A stretch of 42,197 nucleotides of DNA, taken from assembly GCF_026130045.1 (NCBI RefSeq), contig NZ_JAIBNX010000001.1, positions 162,446-204,642 of the forward strand, in the 5' to 3' direction. Position 1 is the first letter of the stretch, and each line of letters opens with the position of its first letter. Shown one piece after another: positions 16,329 to 25,350 of this stretch. Both the position numbers and the translations under genes were made by a program. Below the pieces are notes generated by a model. It worked only from the letters and a program-made list of their open reading frames with translations. It ran no database searches and was not told the DNA's origin. This stretch comes from Micromonospora sp. CPCC 205371 (GTDB lineage Bacteria; Actinomycetota; Actinomycetes; Mycobacteriales; Micromonosporaceae).

Positions 16329-18276
16329 GGAACTCCTCCTTAGACCACTGAAACACACCGCGGGCACTCACCATGACCAACTGATCGATGAGAGGCCTTC
16401 CATCCTTACAGATCTGCAACTCAGCCTTGCCATGAAGGAATGCTAGCAACCTCTCTTTGGTGTCCTGGTGAAACTTCAGGCTCATCGGCTCGAGGTATAT
16501 GACCGCTATTTTCGTGTATCCCGGCGGCGCGTCCTGTATCACTTGGGTCTCGCCATCAGGATTCCTCCTGCCGTTGAGTTGGTCGACGGCAGCGTTGATG
16601 TTCGCGATCAACCTCTTCGAACTTACGGATTTGAGTTGGTAGGCGCGTTTGTTGGTGGTGTCGAAGACGTCGGCGCCGTACTTCTTGCCGCCCACCTCGA
16701 TGTGCCCGTCGAGGATGACTTTGGCCCTCGGGTCTTGGCGCAGGATTTCGACCGCCTGCTCGATCTCTCGGCGTACGCCGATCTTGCCTGGATCGGGTTG
16801 CTGAGTGGCGTTTGGGAGGGTGTTGATGTCGGCCTGCGGCAGGCGTGCTGTCAGGCCCTCGGGGTTGAGGAGGCGGCCGGAGTCGACGATGACCTTTAGC
16901 TCGGGGAGCAGGCCGAACCTGACCGCGTCATGGACGGCGTCGACCGCTTCTTCGAGTTGGTCGCGTTGGCCGCGTTGGAGGTTTCGGGTCATCAGGTCGG
17001 TGGCGCGGAGCACTGTGGATTGGTAGGCCGGGTCGATCTGCGGCAGGTCCCTGTTGGGGTCGATGCCGCGTGATCCCAGTCTGCGCAGCACATCGGTGTC
17101 GTTGCCGTGCAGGGTTGGGCTGTGCACCCATGCCAGGTAGTCGACGAAGACCTGTGTTCGCTGACCGCGCTGGGCACGTGGTGCCGGGTTGGGGAAAGTC
17201 ATCCGTGCGGTGGTCAGTGTGGCGCCCGGCCGGAGCGTGCCGAGTGGGAACGATAGTGGCCCGGTCATGCCGGGCGTCGCGTACGCGTGCACGGTGGCGT
17301 TGCCGGGCGCGGTGCCGGCGTTGGTCACGGTGACAGACCAGGAGCAGACGTTCGACGTGCAGTCGGTCGAGTTGATTTTGGTCTCGAAGACGGGGAGTGC
17401 GGCGGGAAGGTTGGCGATCGCGGGTGGTCCCGATGAGGCCTCGTCGGGCAGCACCTTGGCGACTGCCTCGCGTACTCCTTCGGCCTCGGTCGCGGTGGCC
17501 GGCTCGGGCAGCATCGCCGCGTACGGCGGCCGAGCGATCGGATCCGCTGGCGCCAGGCCACGCAGCTCAGCCGCCGCCCAGCCCAACCGGGCCACAGGGC
17601 CGACGAGCCTGCGGTTGCCGGGCGCGGCAGCCGGCGAGCCGTGCCTGTGGGCCGGGGCGAGGGCGACGGGTTTGGAGAAGGCGCGGTCGCGGATCGGGCC
17701 GCCGAGCCACATCAGCCTGCGCGGCTCGTCGGCGGTGACCAGGGCGGTCCAGTCACCGGCGGTGACGGTGACGACGCGCTGGCCAGCAACCGTGTCGGCG
17801 GTGTCGTCGGCGGAGCCGTGCCGGCCGACTGATTGGACCAGGTCGGCCAGCGCGCTTGGGTTCAGCGCCGATGCCACATCGACGGGGTACGCCATGTCGG
17901 GCTCGGGCCTGATCCAGCGGTCCGTCACGCGCTTGAGTGGTCGCGGCGCACGACGGGCCCAGAAGGAGGCGTCGCCGCGGACAGCGATGCCGTCGGGGCC
18001 CGCGAGCAGCTCGGCGCGGCCGGCGGTCGGGTCGGTGATGGTGCCGCTGGCGTAGCGGTCGGCTGTCACCACGAAGTTGCCCGCTACGCGGCGACCGTCG
18101 GGAGCCTCGTAGACCACGGCCAGCTTGACCGCGGGCGCGGCGCGCAGGGCTTCGGCGGCCGCCCCGATGTCGGGGCCGCCCAGGGCGCGCCAGACGAAGA
18201 CGGCCACGGTCGCCGTGAGCACCAGCGTCAGCCCGGCGGACACGAGCCCGATGACGAGGAGACGGCGGGGACGCAT
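16303..18276 (-). CDS. Membrane-anchored multi-domain protein with nuclease-like C-terminus (candidate toxin)
   Basis: A 657-residue protein: one N-terminal membrane segment (residues 5-32), an LppX/LprG-like lipoprotein-type domain (about 37-200; GNFVVTADRYASGTI, VVTVTAGDWTALV), a cysteine-containing beta-sandwich resembling CARDB (about 300-390; VTVTNAGTAPGNATVHAY), a helical segment, and a C-terminal domain from about 500. In that domain EIEQAVEIL, then GADVFD, then YQLKSV give a Glu...Asp...Gln-x-Lys pattern typical of PD-(D/E)xK nucleases used as polymorphic toxin tips. The last ~200 codons are less GC-rich than the N-terminal part. A small overlapping gene follows. It is not a recognised polymorphic-toxin architecture (no WXG, LXG, RHS or PAAR), so the delivery route is unknown. 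It starts 53 bp after the export operon's last gene. Confidence 0.7.
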   Translation of the reverse strand: MRPRRLLVIGLVSAGLTLVLTATVAVFVWRALGGPDIGAAAEALRAAPAVKLAVVYEAPDGRRVAGNFVVTADRYASGTITDPTAGRAELLAGPDGIAVRGDASFWARRAPRPLKRVTDRWIRPEPDMAYPVDVASALNPSALADLVQSVGRHGSADDTADTVAGQRVVTVTAGDWTALVTADEPRRLMWLGGPIRDRAFSKPVALAPAHRHGSPAAAPGNRRLVGPVARLGWAAAELRGLAPADPIARPPYAAMLPEPATATEAEGVREAVAKVLPDEASSGPPAIANLPAALPVFETKINSTDCTSNVCSWSVTVTNAGTAPGNATVHAYATPGMTGPLSFPLGTLRPGATLTTARMTFPNPAPRAQRGQRTQVFVDYLAWVHSPTLHGNDTDVLRRLGSRGIDPNRDLPQIDPAYQSTVLRATDLMTRNLQRGQRDQLEEAVDAVHDAVRFGLLPELKVIVDSGRLLNPEGLTARLPQADINTLPNATQQPDPGKIGVRREIEQAVEILRQDPRAKVILDGHIEVGGKKYGADVFDTTNKRAYQLKSVSSKRLIANINAAVDQLNGRRNPDGETQVIQDAPPGYTKIAVIYLEPMSLKFHQDTKERLLAFLHGKAELQICKDGRPLIDQLVMVSARGVFQWSKEEFHVFGPPCQ

Positions 18277-18329
18277 GACGGGTCACGCTACTACGCGTAC
18301 CTCATTGATCGCAGCCCGCTATCGGAGTC

Positions 18330-18776
18330 CTATTTGGACCCGGTCACGGTAGTGGCGGTGACAGTACCCTCGCTATCGGTCTGGCCCTGAACGGTGACCT
18401 TGTCGCCGGCCTTGAGGTCCTTCAACGCTGCTGCAACCGCGACGGCGGTCTCGCCGTTGGTGCGGACGGTGACCACTTCGCCGGATTCGGTCTGCACGTA
18501 GATGGTGGTTCCGTCGACGAGCTTCACGGTGCCGGTCGTGGGACGGGACGCGGCGGTCGATGGGACGGCGCCGCCGCCGGGAAAACCGCCATAGCCGCCG
18601 CGCTGTCCCTGCGGACCCGACGCGGTCGGCGACGTGGACGAGCCGTACGCCTTCTGCATCTCGATGCCGCCGATGAACCCGCCGAGCACCAGCGCGGCGC
18701 CGACGAGATACACGGTCCACCGGTTCCACCAGCGCTGGCTCGCGGCGGCGGCCAACTCCACCTCGAGTGAGGTCAC
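18330..18776 (-). CDS. Small single-TM protein with OB-like domain, end of export operon
   Basis: A 148-residue protein with a membrane segment (about 22-41), a glycine-rich linker containing GGFPGGG, and a C-terminal beta-rich domain (VKLVDGTTIYVQT, then GDKVTVQGQTDSEGTV) resembling DUF5666/OB-like modules. GTG 18776 follows AGGAGC by 6 bases and lies 9 bp after the permease stop. The GGFPGGG motif also occurs in the adaptor of the same operon, suggesting a shared envelope location. Exact role unknown. Confidence 0.75.
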   Translation of the reverse strand: MTSLEVELAAAASQRWWNRWTVYLVGAALVLGGFIGGIEMQKAYGSSTSPTASGPQGQRGGYGGFPGGGAVPSTAASRPTTGTVKLVDGTTIYVQTESGEVVTVRTNGETAVAVAAALKDLKAGDKVTVQGQTDSEGTVTATTVTGSK

Positions 18777-18785
18777 AACGTGCTC

Positions 18786-19982
18786 CTATTCGTAACGGAG
18801 AGCGTCGATCGGCCTGAGGCCGGCGGCACGGTTGGCCGGGACGCTGCCGAAGAAGAGCCCGATGGCGACGGAGACGCATAGCGCCAGCGCGATCGAGCTG
18901 GGAACGATGACCGGCTGGATGCCGACGATGGTGAAATTGCTGCCGATGAGCGCCGCGGCGACGCCCAACCCGCCACCGATGAGGCTGAGCATGGTGGCTT
19001 CGGCGAGAAACTGGGTGAGGATTACCCGTCGGGGCGCGCCGAGCGCCTTGCGGATGCCGATCTCGCGGGTCCGCTCGGTGACGGTGACCAGCATGATGTT
19101 GGTGATACCGATGCCCCCGACGAGCAGGCTGATGCCGGCGACCGCGCCGAGCAGCGTGGTGAAGGTGTCGGCGGTCTCGGTCTGTGTCTCCAGCAGCTGT
19201 GAGGCGTTCTGGATGCGGTACGGCGCCGAGGTGGATGTGGCTTCGACCTTGAGCCGCTGGTTGAGAATCGTGGTGATCTGGGCCTGCACGTCGGAGACAC
19301 GCTCGGGCGCGGAAGCCTCGACGACGATGGAAGTCAGCGACCCGTACCCCGTGAGGGCCTGCTGCACGGCGGTGAGCGGCGCGATCGCGACGTCGTTGGC
19401 GTCCTGGAAACCGCTGGAGGAGCTCTTCTCGTCGAGCACACCGACGATGGTGAAGAGTGACCCGCTGACCGTGAGCTCTTGGCCGATCGGGTCGAGGCCC
19501 GGAAATAGCTCTTCGGCCACCGTCTGTCCAATGACGACGACCCGCCGCCCCTGTTCCACATCCGCAGTCGTGAAGCCGGTTCCGCGGCCGACCGGCGAGT
19601 TCGAGGCGGTGAAGTAGCTGGCGTAGCTGCCGACGAACTGTTGCACCGAGTGGTCGGTGCCCTGATACGTCAGGGTGGCGGAGGTGCTGACGACCGGCGA
19701 TACCGACTCCACGTCCGGTGCCAGTACCGAATCCTTCAATGCCTGGGCGACCTGCACGGTCAGCGGCGACGACCCACCACGCGACGTGCTCTGCACGGTC
19801 AGCGTGTTGGTGCCGAGCGCCTCGATGCGGTCGGCGACCTGTTGCGCGGAGCCGTTTCCCACGGCGACCAGCAGGATAACGGCGGCGACGCCGATGAGGA
19901 TGCCGAGCATGGTCAGGCCGGAGCGCAGCTTGTTGGCGCCGATGCCGCGTACCGCGAAGCGGCACACCTCCCACACGTTCAT
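18786..19982 (-). CDS. MacB-type ABC permease
   Basis: A 398-residue permease with the MacB topology: first membrane helix near residues 20-42 (SGLTMLGILIGVAAVILLVAVG), a large extracytoplasmic MacB_PCD domain (about 45-270), and three helices at the C-terminus. ERTREIGIRKALGAPRRVI is the family signature. It couples to the ATPase through an ATGA overlap. MacB-type transporters move substrate on the outer side of the membrane by mechanotransmission rather than pumping through it. It is one of seven co-directional genes with two adaptors and a two-component system. Confidence 0.95.
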   Translation of the reverse strand: MNVWEVCRFAVRGIGANKLRSGLTMLGILIGVAAVILLVAVGNGSAQQVADRIEALGTNTLTVQSTSRGGSSPLTVQVAQALKDSVLAPDVESVSPVVSTSATLTYQGTDHSVQQFVGSYASYFTASNSPVGRGTGFTTADVEQGRRVVVIGQTVAEELFPGLDPIGQELTVSGSLFTIVGVLDEKSSSSGFQDANDVAIAPLTAVQQALTGYGSLTSIVVEASAPERVSDVQAQITTILNQRLKVEATSTSAPYRIQNASQLLETQTETADTFTTLLGAVAGISLLVGGIGITNIMLVTVTERTREIGIRKALGAPRRVILTQFLAEATMLSLIGGGLGVAAALIGSNFTIVGIQPVIVPSSIALALCVSVAIGLFFGSVPANRAAGLRPIDALRYE

Positions 19983-20671
19983 GCCGCGACCACCTGGCGC
20001 ACGTCGGAGGAGATCTGCCCGTCGAAGAGCTTGACCAGCCGCTTCGCGCGGGCGCTGACGTCGGGCTCGTGCGTGATGATCAGGATGGTGCGGCCGGCGG
20101 CGCTGAGCTGGTCGAAGATCGTGAGGATGTCCTCTGTGGACCTGCTGTCGAGGTTGCCGGTGGGTTCGTCGGCGAGCAGCAGCGCCGGCTCGGTGACCAG
20201 CGCCCGAGCCACCGCGACCCGCTGCTGTTGACCGCCGGAGAGCTGGTTGGGTTCGTGGTCTGCCCGGTCGGCCAGACCCACCATGTCGAGGGCGGCCCGG
20301 GCGCGGCGGCGTCGCAGCGCCGGTTTCACGCCCGCGTACGCCAAAGGCAGCTCCACATTGGCCAGTGCCGTGGTGCGCGGGATGAGGTTGAACGACTGGA
20401 AGATGAAGCCGATCCGGCGGTTTCGCACGAGGGCGAGCTGGCGATCGTTGAGGCGGCTCACGTCGACCCCGTCGAGCAGGTACTGGCCGCTGCTGGGCAC
20501 GTCGAGGCAGCCGAGAATGTTCATCAGGGTCGACTTGCCGGAGCCTGACGAGCCCATGATGGCCACATAGTCGCCCTGCTCGACGCTGAGCGAAACACCG
20601 CGCAGGGCATGCACGGCCGCCTCGCCTTCGCCGTACACCTTGGCGACGCGGCGGACGTCGAGAACCGTCAT
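19979..20671 (-). CDS. MacB-type ABC ATP-binding protein
   Basis: A 230-residue ATPase: Walker A GSSGSGKST (near residue 42), Q-loop FIFQSFNLIP, signature LSGGQQQRVAVARAL, Walker B LLLADEPTGNLD, H-loop IITHEPD. The wording is typical of MacB/LolD ATPases. ATGA overlaps join it both to the upstream adaptor and the downstream permease, so adaptor, ATPase and permease are translated as a set. Confidence 0.96.
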   Translation of the reverse strand: MTVLDVRRVAKVYGEGEAAVHALRGVSLSVEQGDYVAIMGSSGSGKSTLMNILGCLDVPSSGQYLLDGVDVSRLNDRQLALVRNRRIGFIFQSFNLIPRTTALANVELPLAYAGVKPALRRRRARAALDMVGLADRADHEPNQLSGGQQQRVAVARALVTEPALLLADEPTGNLDSRSTEDILTIFDQLSAAGRTILIITHEPDVSARAKRLVKLFDGQISSDVRQVVAA

Positions 20672-21786
20672 CGACCGCCGCCGGTTCGCGCGCCGCCGCC
20701 GGGGCCACCGCCACCGGGTGCGATGCCGCCACCGGGGAAACCGCCGCCACCGGGAAAGCCACCGGTGTTGGAGTTGGTCGTTGTCGACGAAGTCCGGATG
20801 ACGACCTGCTCGCCGGCCGTCAACCCGGAGGTGATCTCCGTGGCCTGGTCGCCTTCCAGTCCTATTTCGACGGTACGGGTGACCTGCTGGCCGTTCTCCA
20901 GCACGGTGACCGTGTGCCGGTTCCCGGCGCTGGTGAGCGCCGCCGAGTTCACGTAGACGACGTTTTCGGCCTGGCCCACGGTCACGCTGACCTCGACGCT
21001 CTGGCCTGCCTTCACGTTTTCGGGCAGGTCCTGGAGCGAGAAGAGCACGCCGTACGTCACGACGTTGTTTTCGGTCGTCGCGTTCGGGTCGATCGACGCC
21101 ACCTTGGCCGTGGCGGTGGCGTCCGGCAGGGCGTTCCAGGTGACGGTGGCCGCCTGGCCGGCTTTCAGCTTCGTGGCGTCCGCCTCGGCGACGGAGGCGG
21201 AAACCTCCAGCTTGGTGAGGTCGGCGATCTCCACGAATCCGCTGGAGTCCTGGGAAGGGGTCGCCGACGAGCCCACCGTGCCGTTCAAGGCGGTCACCGT
21301 ACCGGCCATGGGCGCTTTGAGCACCGTGCCGGCGACACCGTCCTCGGCTTCCTCGACCGCCAGTTCGGCCTGTGTCACCTGGGTTTCGGCGTCGGAGGTG
21401 TCGCTGTCCGCGTCCTCGGCACGGTCGAGCGCGTCTTCGGCGGCTTCCAGATCGGCCTTCGCCGCATCCAGGTCCCGCTGCGCCGCCGTATCGTCCACTA
21501 TGGCCAGTACGGCGCCCTTCTTGACGGTGTCGCCGACCTTCACCTTGATCTCGGTGACGGTGCCGGAGGTGCCGAACGTGGCGGTGGCGGTCGAGGCGCT
21601 CCGCACGCTGCCCGAGGCGGTCACGGTTGAGGTCACGGTGCCCTGCTGCACGGGAATGGTCCGCGTACCACCGGTGGTGGATTCGGCCGCTTCGGCCGTG
21701 CTGAACGACGTGTACGCCCACACCGCACCGCCGGCGATTACCACGGCGAGGCCGGTGTTGACGAAGACAGCACGCGGTAGACGCAT
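20668..21786 (-). CDS. MacA/HlyD-type periplasmic adaptor (first of two)
   Basis: A 372-residue membrane-fusion protein. One N-terminal membrane segment (about 9-28), a biotinyl-lipoyl half (GTVTEIKVKVGDTVKKGAVLA), an alpha-helical hairpin rich in Ala/Glu/Asp (about 95-150), the second lipoyl half (APMAGTVTALNG), a beta-barrel, and a C-terminal glycine-rich tail with repeated FPGGG. In a monoderm host it would connect the MacB-like permease to the outside face of the membrane. ATG 21786 is preferred over a TTG 11 codons upstream. Confidence 0.9.
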   Translation of the reverse strand: MRLPRAVFVNTGLAVVIAGGAVWAYTSFSTAEAAESTTGGTRTIPVQQGTVTSTVTASGSVRSASTATATFGTSGTVTEIKVKVGDTVKKGAVLAIVDDTAAQRDLDAAKADLEAAEDALDRAEDADSDTSDAETQVTQAELAVEEAEDGVAGTVLKAPMAGTVTALNGTVGSSATPSQDSSGFVEIADLTKLEVSASVAEADATKLKAGQAATVTWNALPDATATAKVASIDPNATTENNVVTYGVLFSLQDLPENVKAGQSVEVSVTVGQAENVVYVNSAALTSAGNRHTVTVLENGQQVTRTVEIGLEGDQATEITSGLTAGEQVVIRTSSTTTNSNTGGFPGGGGFPGGGIAPGGGGPGGGARTGGGR

Positions 21787-21827
21787 GGGCGACAGCCTGA
21801 TGGGGGCTGCTCGGAGCAACCCCCGCG

Positions 21828-23330
21828 CTAGCTCAAAGCTGACTGAGAACCCGTCGGCAGCAATACCCGGAACGCCGAACCACGCCCGGGAGCCGTGTCG
21901 AGCTCGACCCGACCGCCGTGGCCGCTGACGATCGCGGCCACGATGGACAGTCCGAGCCCCGAGCCGCCGTTGCGCCGGTTGCGACTGGGATCGGCCCGAT
22001 ACAGCCGCTCGAAGATCCGCTCGGCGTGTGTGCTCGGTACGCCGGGACCGGTGTCTACTACCTCCAGCACGGCGACCGGGGTGGCGGGCGGCAACTCCGC
22101 TCCGATCGCCGCCGCCGGGCTGTGCCAGGGCCGGAGCCGCGCGAGCCGGCCCACCCGTACCGTGATGGCGGCCTGCGACGGCGTGTGCTGCAGCGCGTTG
22201 GACACGAGGTTGGTGGCGACCTGCCGGAGCCGGTGTTCGTCGCCGAGCACCGTGACCGGTTCGAAGGCCCCGTCGTCGGCGCCTAGCGCGGCGAGCCGGA
22301 CGGGCCGGTCGGGCCGCCGGGCGTGCGCGTCGCGGATCGTGTCGGCGGCGATGGCCAGCAGGTCGACGGGGCGCCGTTGCGGCTGCCGCTGCTTGTCGAG
22401 CTTGGCGAGCAGCAGCAGGTCTTCGACGAGCAGCCCCATCCGGGCCGCCTCGGACTCGATCCGGGACATCGTCTCGTCCAGTACGGGGCCGGCCGGCGTG
22501 CCGCCCCGGCGGTACAGCTCAGCGAAGCCCCGGATCGACGTGAGCGGTGTGCGCAGCTCGTGTGAAGCGTCCGCGACGAATTGCCGCAGCCGCTGCTCGG
22601 ACGCCGTCCGCGCGGCGACCTCGGTCTGGATGCGGTCGAGCATGGAGTTGAGCGCGATGCCCAGCCGGCCGGCCTCGGTGTGCGGGTCGGCGTCGACCCG
22701 GCGGGACAGGTCGCCCGCGGTGATCTGGGCAGAGGTGCGTTCGATGCGGGTCAACGGGCGCAGCCCTATTCGCACGACGTACGCCGATACCAGGCCGAGC
22801 AGCAGAAGCACCGCCACCATGACGCCCAGTTCGATGGTGAGCAGCAGGTCGACGGTGGCTTCTACCTGCTGTAGGGAGATCGCGGCGACCGTGATCCCGC
22901 CGTCGTCGCGGCTTATGACCTTCACCCGCCACGAGCTCTCGCCGTCCTCCGCGCTGACGGTGTACGGCTTGCCCCCGGCGCGCTTGACCAGCTCGTTGAA
23001 CGGTTCGAGGACAGGCGGCGACATGTCGGTGGTGTATGTCGGCTCCAGCGTGCCGTCGGCGTCGTAGCGGATCAACGTCTTGTACTGGTCGAAGGGTCCA
23101 GGCGGGAAGTACCTGGCGGCGGCCGGTGGCCTTGTGTCGGGGCGCTCGTCTCTCGCGGCGGCGGGCGCGCGCGGCGCTTTGAGCTGCTGGTCGATCGAGT
23201 CGGTCAGGTACCGGCGCAGCACGATCACGCCGGCCGCGTTGGCGACGACCAGCGCCACCGCGGCCAGCGCCGCGACCGCGAGGACGAGCCGCGACCGCAG
23301 CGTCCAGTGCCGCCACCGGGGAAGCCTCAT
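21828..23330 (-). CDS. Sensor histidine kinase (EnvZ/OmpR class)
   Basis: A 500-residue kinase with two membrane helices (about 15-37 and 163-186), an extracytoplasmic sensor domain of about 120 residues, a HAMP segment, the dimerisation helix with phospho-acceptor His257 (ADASHELRTPLTS), and an HATPase_c domain with N box (NLVSNALQHT), G1 (DTGPGVP), F and G2 (GSGLGLSI) boxes. The ATG overlaps the response regulator stop (ATGA). Its place between adaptors suggests it senses the exported compound or envelope damage and controls this operon. Confidence 0.95.
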   Translation of the reverse strand: MRLPRWRHWTLRSRLVLAVAALAAVALVVANAAGVIVLRRYLTDSIDQQLKAPRAPAAARDERPDTRPPAAARYFPPGPFDQYKTLIRYDADGTLEPTYTTDMSPPVLEPFNELVKRAGGKPYTVSAEDGESSWRVKVISRDDGGITVAAISLQQVEATVDLLLTIELGVMVAVLLLLGLVSAYVVRIGLRPLTRIERTSAQITAGDLSRRVDADPHTEAGRLGIALNSMLDRIQTEVAARTASEQRLRQFVADASHELRTPLTSIRGFAELYRRGGTPAGPVLDETMSRIESEAARMGLLVEDLLLLAKLDKQRQPQRRPVDLLAIAADTIRDAHARRPDRPVRLAALGADDGAFEPVTVLGDEHRLRQVATNLVSNALQHTPSQAAITVRVGRLARLRPWHSPAAAIGAELPPATPVAVLEVVDTGPGVPSTHAERIFERLYRADPSRNRRNGGSGLGLSIVAAIVSGHGGRVELDTAPGRGSAFRVLLPTGSQSALS

Positions 23331-24043
23331 TCGTCCGGCGACCGGGGAAGGCGCAGGGCGTACCCGACGCCGCGCACGGTGTGGATCAACGGCGGCTCCC
23401 AGCAGTCGATCTTTTTGCGCAGGTAGTAGACGTACGACTCCACGATCCGGCCGTCGCCGCCGAAGTCGTAGCTCCACACCCGGTCGAGGATCTGTGCCTT
23501 GCTGACCACCCTGCCGGCGTTGACCAGCAGGTAGCGCAGCAGGTTGAACTCGGTCGGCGACAGTTCGACCAGCTTATTGCCCCGGCGTACCTCGTGCGCG
23601 TCCTCGTCGAGCTCCAGGTCGGCGTAGCGGAGCACCCCGGTGTCCGGCTCACCGTCGGGCTCGATGCGGCTGCGGCGCAGGATGGCGCGGATGCGCAGCA
23701 CCACCTCTTCGAGGCTGAACGGCTTGGTCACGTAGTCGTCGGCGCCGACGGTCAGGCCGGAGATCCGGTCTTCGACGGCGTCTCGCGCGGTGAGGAAGAG
23801 CACCGGGACGCCCGGGCCGCCGGTCGACCGCAGCTTCTGCGCGACCTGGAACCCGTCCAGGTCAGGCAGCATCACGTCGAGCACCACCAGGTCCGGCTCG
23901 AACTCTTCGGCGGCTACCAGGGCCTCCTGGCCGCAGTTCGCCACGCGTACGTCGAACTCGATGAGCCGCAGCGTCGCGGAGAGCAGGGCACAGATGTTCG
24001 GCTCATCGTCGACGACGAGGACCTTGGTTAGGCGGGACGTCAC
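23327..24043 (-). CDS. OmpR/PhoB-family response regulator
   Basis: A 238-residue regulator. The receiver domain has the acidic pair Asp12-Asp13, phospho-acceptor Asp56 (LVVLDVMLPD) and the conserved Lys in TKPFS; the winged helix DNA-binding domain (about 135-235) ends with the typical TVRGVGYALR. GTG 24043 begins 44 bp after the second adaptor; that gap contains repeated TAGCT steps (24062, 24073) that could be a secondary promoter or binding site. It pairs with the kinase through overlapping codons. Confidence 0.96.
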   Translation of the reverse strand: MTSRLTKVLVVDDEPNICALLSATLRLIEFDVRVANCGQEALVAAEEFEPDLVVLDVMLPDLDGFQVAQKLRSTGGPGVPVLFLTARDAVEDRISGLTVGADDYVTKPFSLEEVVLRIRAILRRSRIEPDGEPDTGVLRYADLELDEDAHEVRRGNKLVELSPTEFNLLRYLLVNAGRVVSKAQILDRVWSYDFGGDGRIVESYVYYLRKKIDCWEPPLIHTVRGVGYALRLPRSPDE

Positions 24044-24087
24044 GAAGTATCTCTACGATCGCTAGCTCGGAATTAGCTGGGAGCGCT

Positions 24088-25164
24088 CTAAGAACCGGCT
24101 ATGACAATTTCATCGCCTTCGATGAGCCCGGACGTCACTTCGGTGTACTGGTCGCCGCGTATGCCCAGCTCAACTGCCTTTGACTGGTCGCCGCTGGCGG
24201 TGCGCACCAGCACAGTACCGTCATCGCGCACCGCGCCGCTGGGCACCCGGAGCACCTCCGCGACAGACGACGTCGTGACCTTCACGTTGGCGCTCTGCCC
24301 TACCAGCAGGTCACTCGGCACCTTCTCGAAGGCCAGCACCACGCCGTACTTCACCATCGTGCCGCCGTCGTCGGTCGTGCCCACCGGGTCGACCTGCACC
24401 ACCTTGGCCGGGAACTCCTCGCCCGGCCGGTCGGCCAGCGTCACGGTGCCGGTCAGGCCGATCGCCAGTCGCGCGGCGTCCGCCTCCGGGAAGCTCGCCG
24501 AAATCTGCATACCGGCTACGTCAGCGAGCGTGACGAACGCGCTGCCGCCGCGGATCTCGCTGCCCACCGAGCCCGAGACGGTCAGCACCTTACCGGCGAT
24601 CGGCGCGGTGATCTTCGTACCGGCCAGTTGTTCCTTCGCCTCCGCCAGCGCCTTCTTCGCGCTGGTGACCCGCTGCTGCGCGTTGAGGATCGAGTCACGC
24701 CCGGAGGAGCGCGCACAACTAGGCGACGGCGCGGGTGCACTCGGCGACACGGTGGGCGTCGGTGTCACCAGCGAAACCGTGCAGACGGATGTCGACTCCG
24801 CCTCGTCCAACGCGTCTTCGGCCTCGTCGAGCGAATCCGTCGCGTCGTCGACCCTCTCCTGCGCATCGGTGGGGTCGATCGTCGCTAGCACCTGGCCGGA
24901 CGCGACCTGATCACCAGCCCGCACCTTGACCTCGGTAACGGTGCCAGCGGTGGCGAAGCTAAGGCTGCGGACCTGCCCCGGCTCCAGCTTCCCGGTGGTC
25001 GCGGCCGCCGTCGACACCTCACCCCGGTCCACCTTGACCGTGCTGGTCGCCGGGGCGGCCGCCGGCTCGCCGCGGCTGAGCGCGTACGAGCCGGCCGAGG
25101 TCAAGCCCACCGCAGCCGCGACCGCCGCGCCGGCCACCACCCACCGCCGCCCACGCATACCCAT
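24088..25164 (-). CDS. MacA/HlyD-type adaptor (second, first gene of the operon)
   Basis: A 358-residue membrane-fusion protein with N-terminal membrane segment (about 7-29), lipoyl half (GTVTEVKVRAGDQVASGQVLA), a hairpin interrupted by a Pro/Ser/Thr-rich, cysteine-containing insertion (about 128-150, Cys at both ends), second lipoyl half and a barrel (VGTTDDGGTMVKYGVVLAF). It parallels the other adaptor but has no glycine-rich tail. Two adaptors for one ATPase/permease is unusual: they may form a mixed complex or serve different substrates. It is divergent from the lipoprotein gene, with a 186 bp shared upstream region. ATG 25164 or 25158 are both possible starts. Confidence 0.88.
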   Translation of the reverse strand: MGMRGRRWVVAGAAVAAAVGLTSAGSYALSRGEPAAAPATSTVKVDRGEVSTAAATTGKLEPGQVRSLSFATAGTVTEVKVRAGDQVASGQVLATIDPTDAQERVDDATDSLDEAEDALDEAESTSVCTVSLVTPTPTVSPSAPAPSPSCARSSGRDSILNAQQRVTSAKKALAEAKEQLAGTKITAPIAGKVLTVSGSVGSEIRGGSAFVTLADVAGMQISASFPEADAARLAIGLTGTVTLADRPGEEFPAKVVQVDPVGTTDDGGTMVKYGVVLAFEKVPSDLLVGQSANVKVTTSSVAEVLRVPSGAVRDDGTVLVRTASGDQSKAVELGIRGDQYTEVTSGLIEGDEIVIAGS

Positions 25165-25350
25165 GGAGGGCGAGTGTCACGGGTACTCCTCACCGCTCGC
25201 TCGGCCGCGCCTCGGAGTTCGCTGAGAGTCGATTCGAAGCCTTCTCCCAGCTTGGTCTGACGTGTCGCCGAGGTCCCGCCGCTTGGCTGAGCCGTCGTGC
25301 CGCGGCGCGCCCCCAGGCCCGCGGCACGACCCCAACAATTTGGAGGACCA

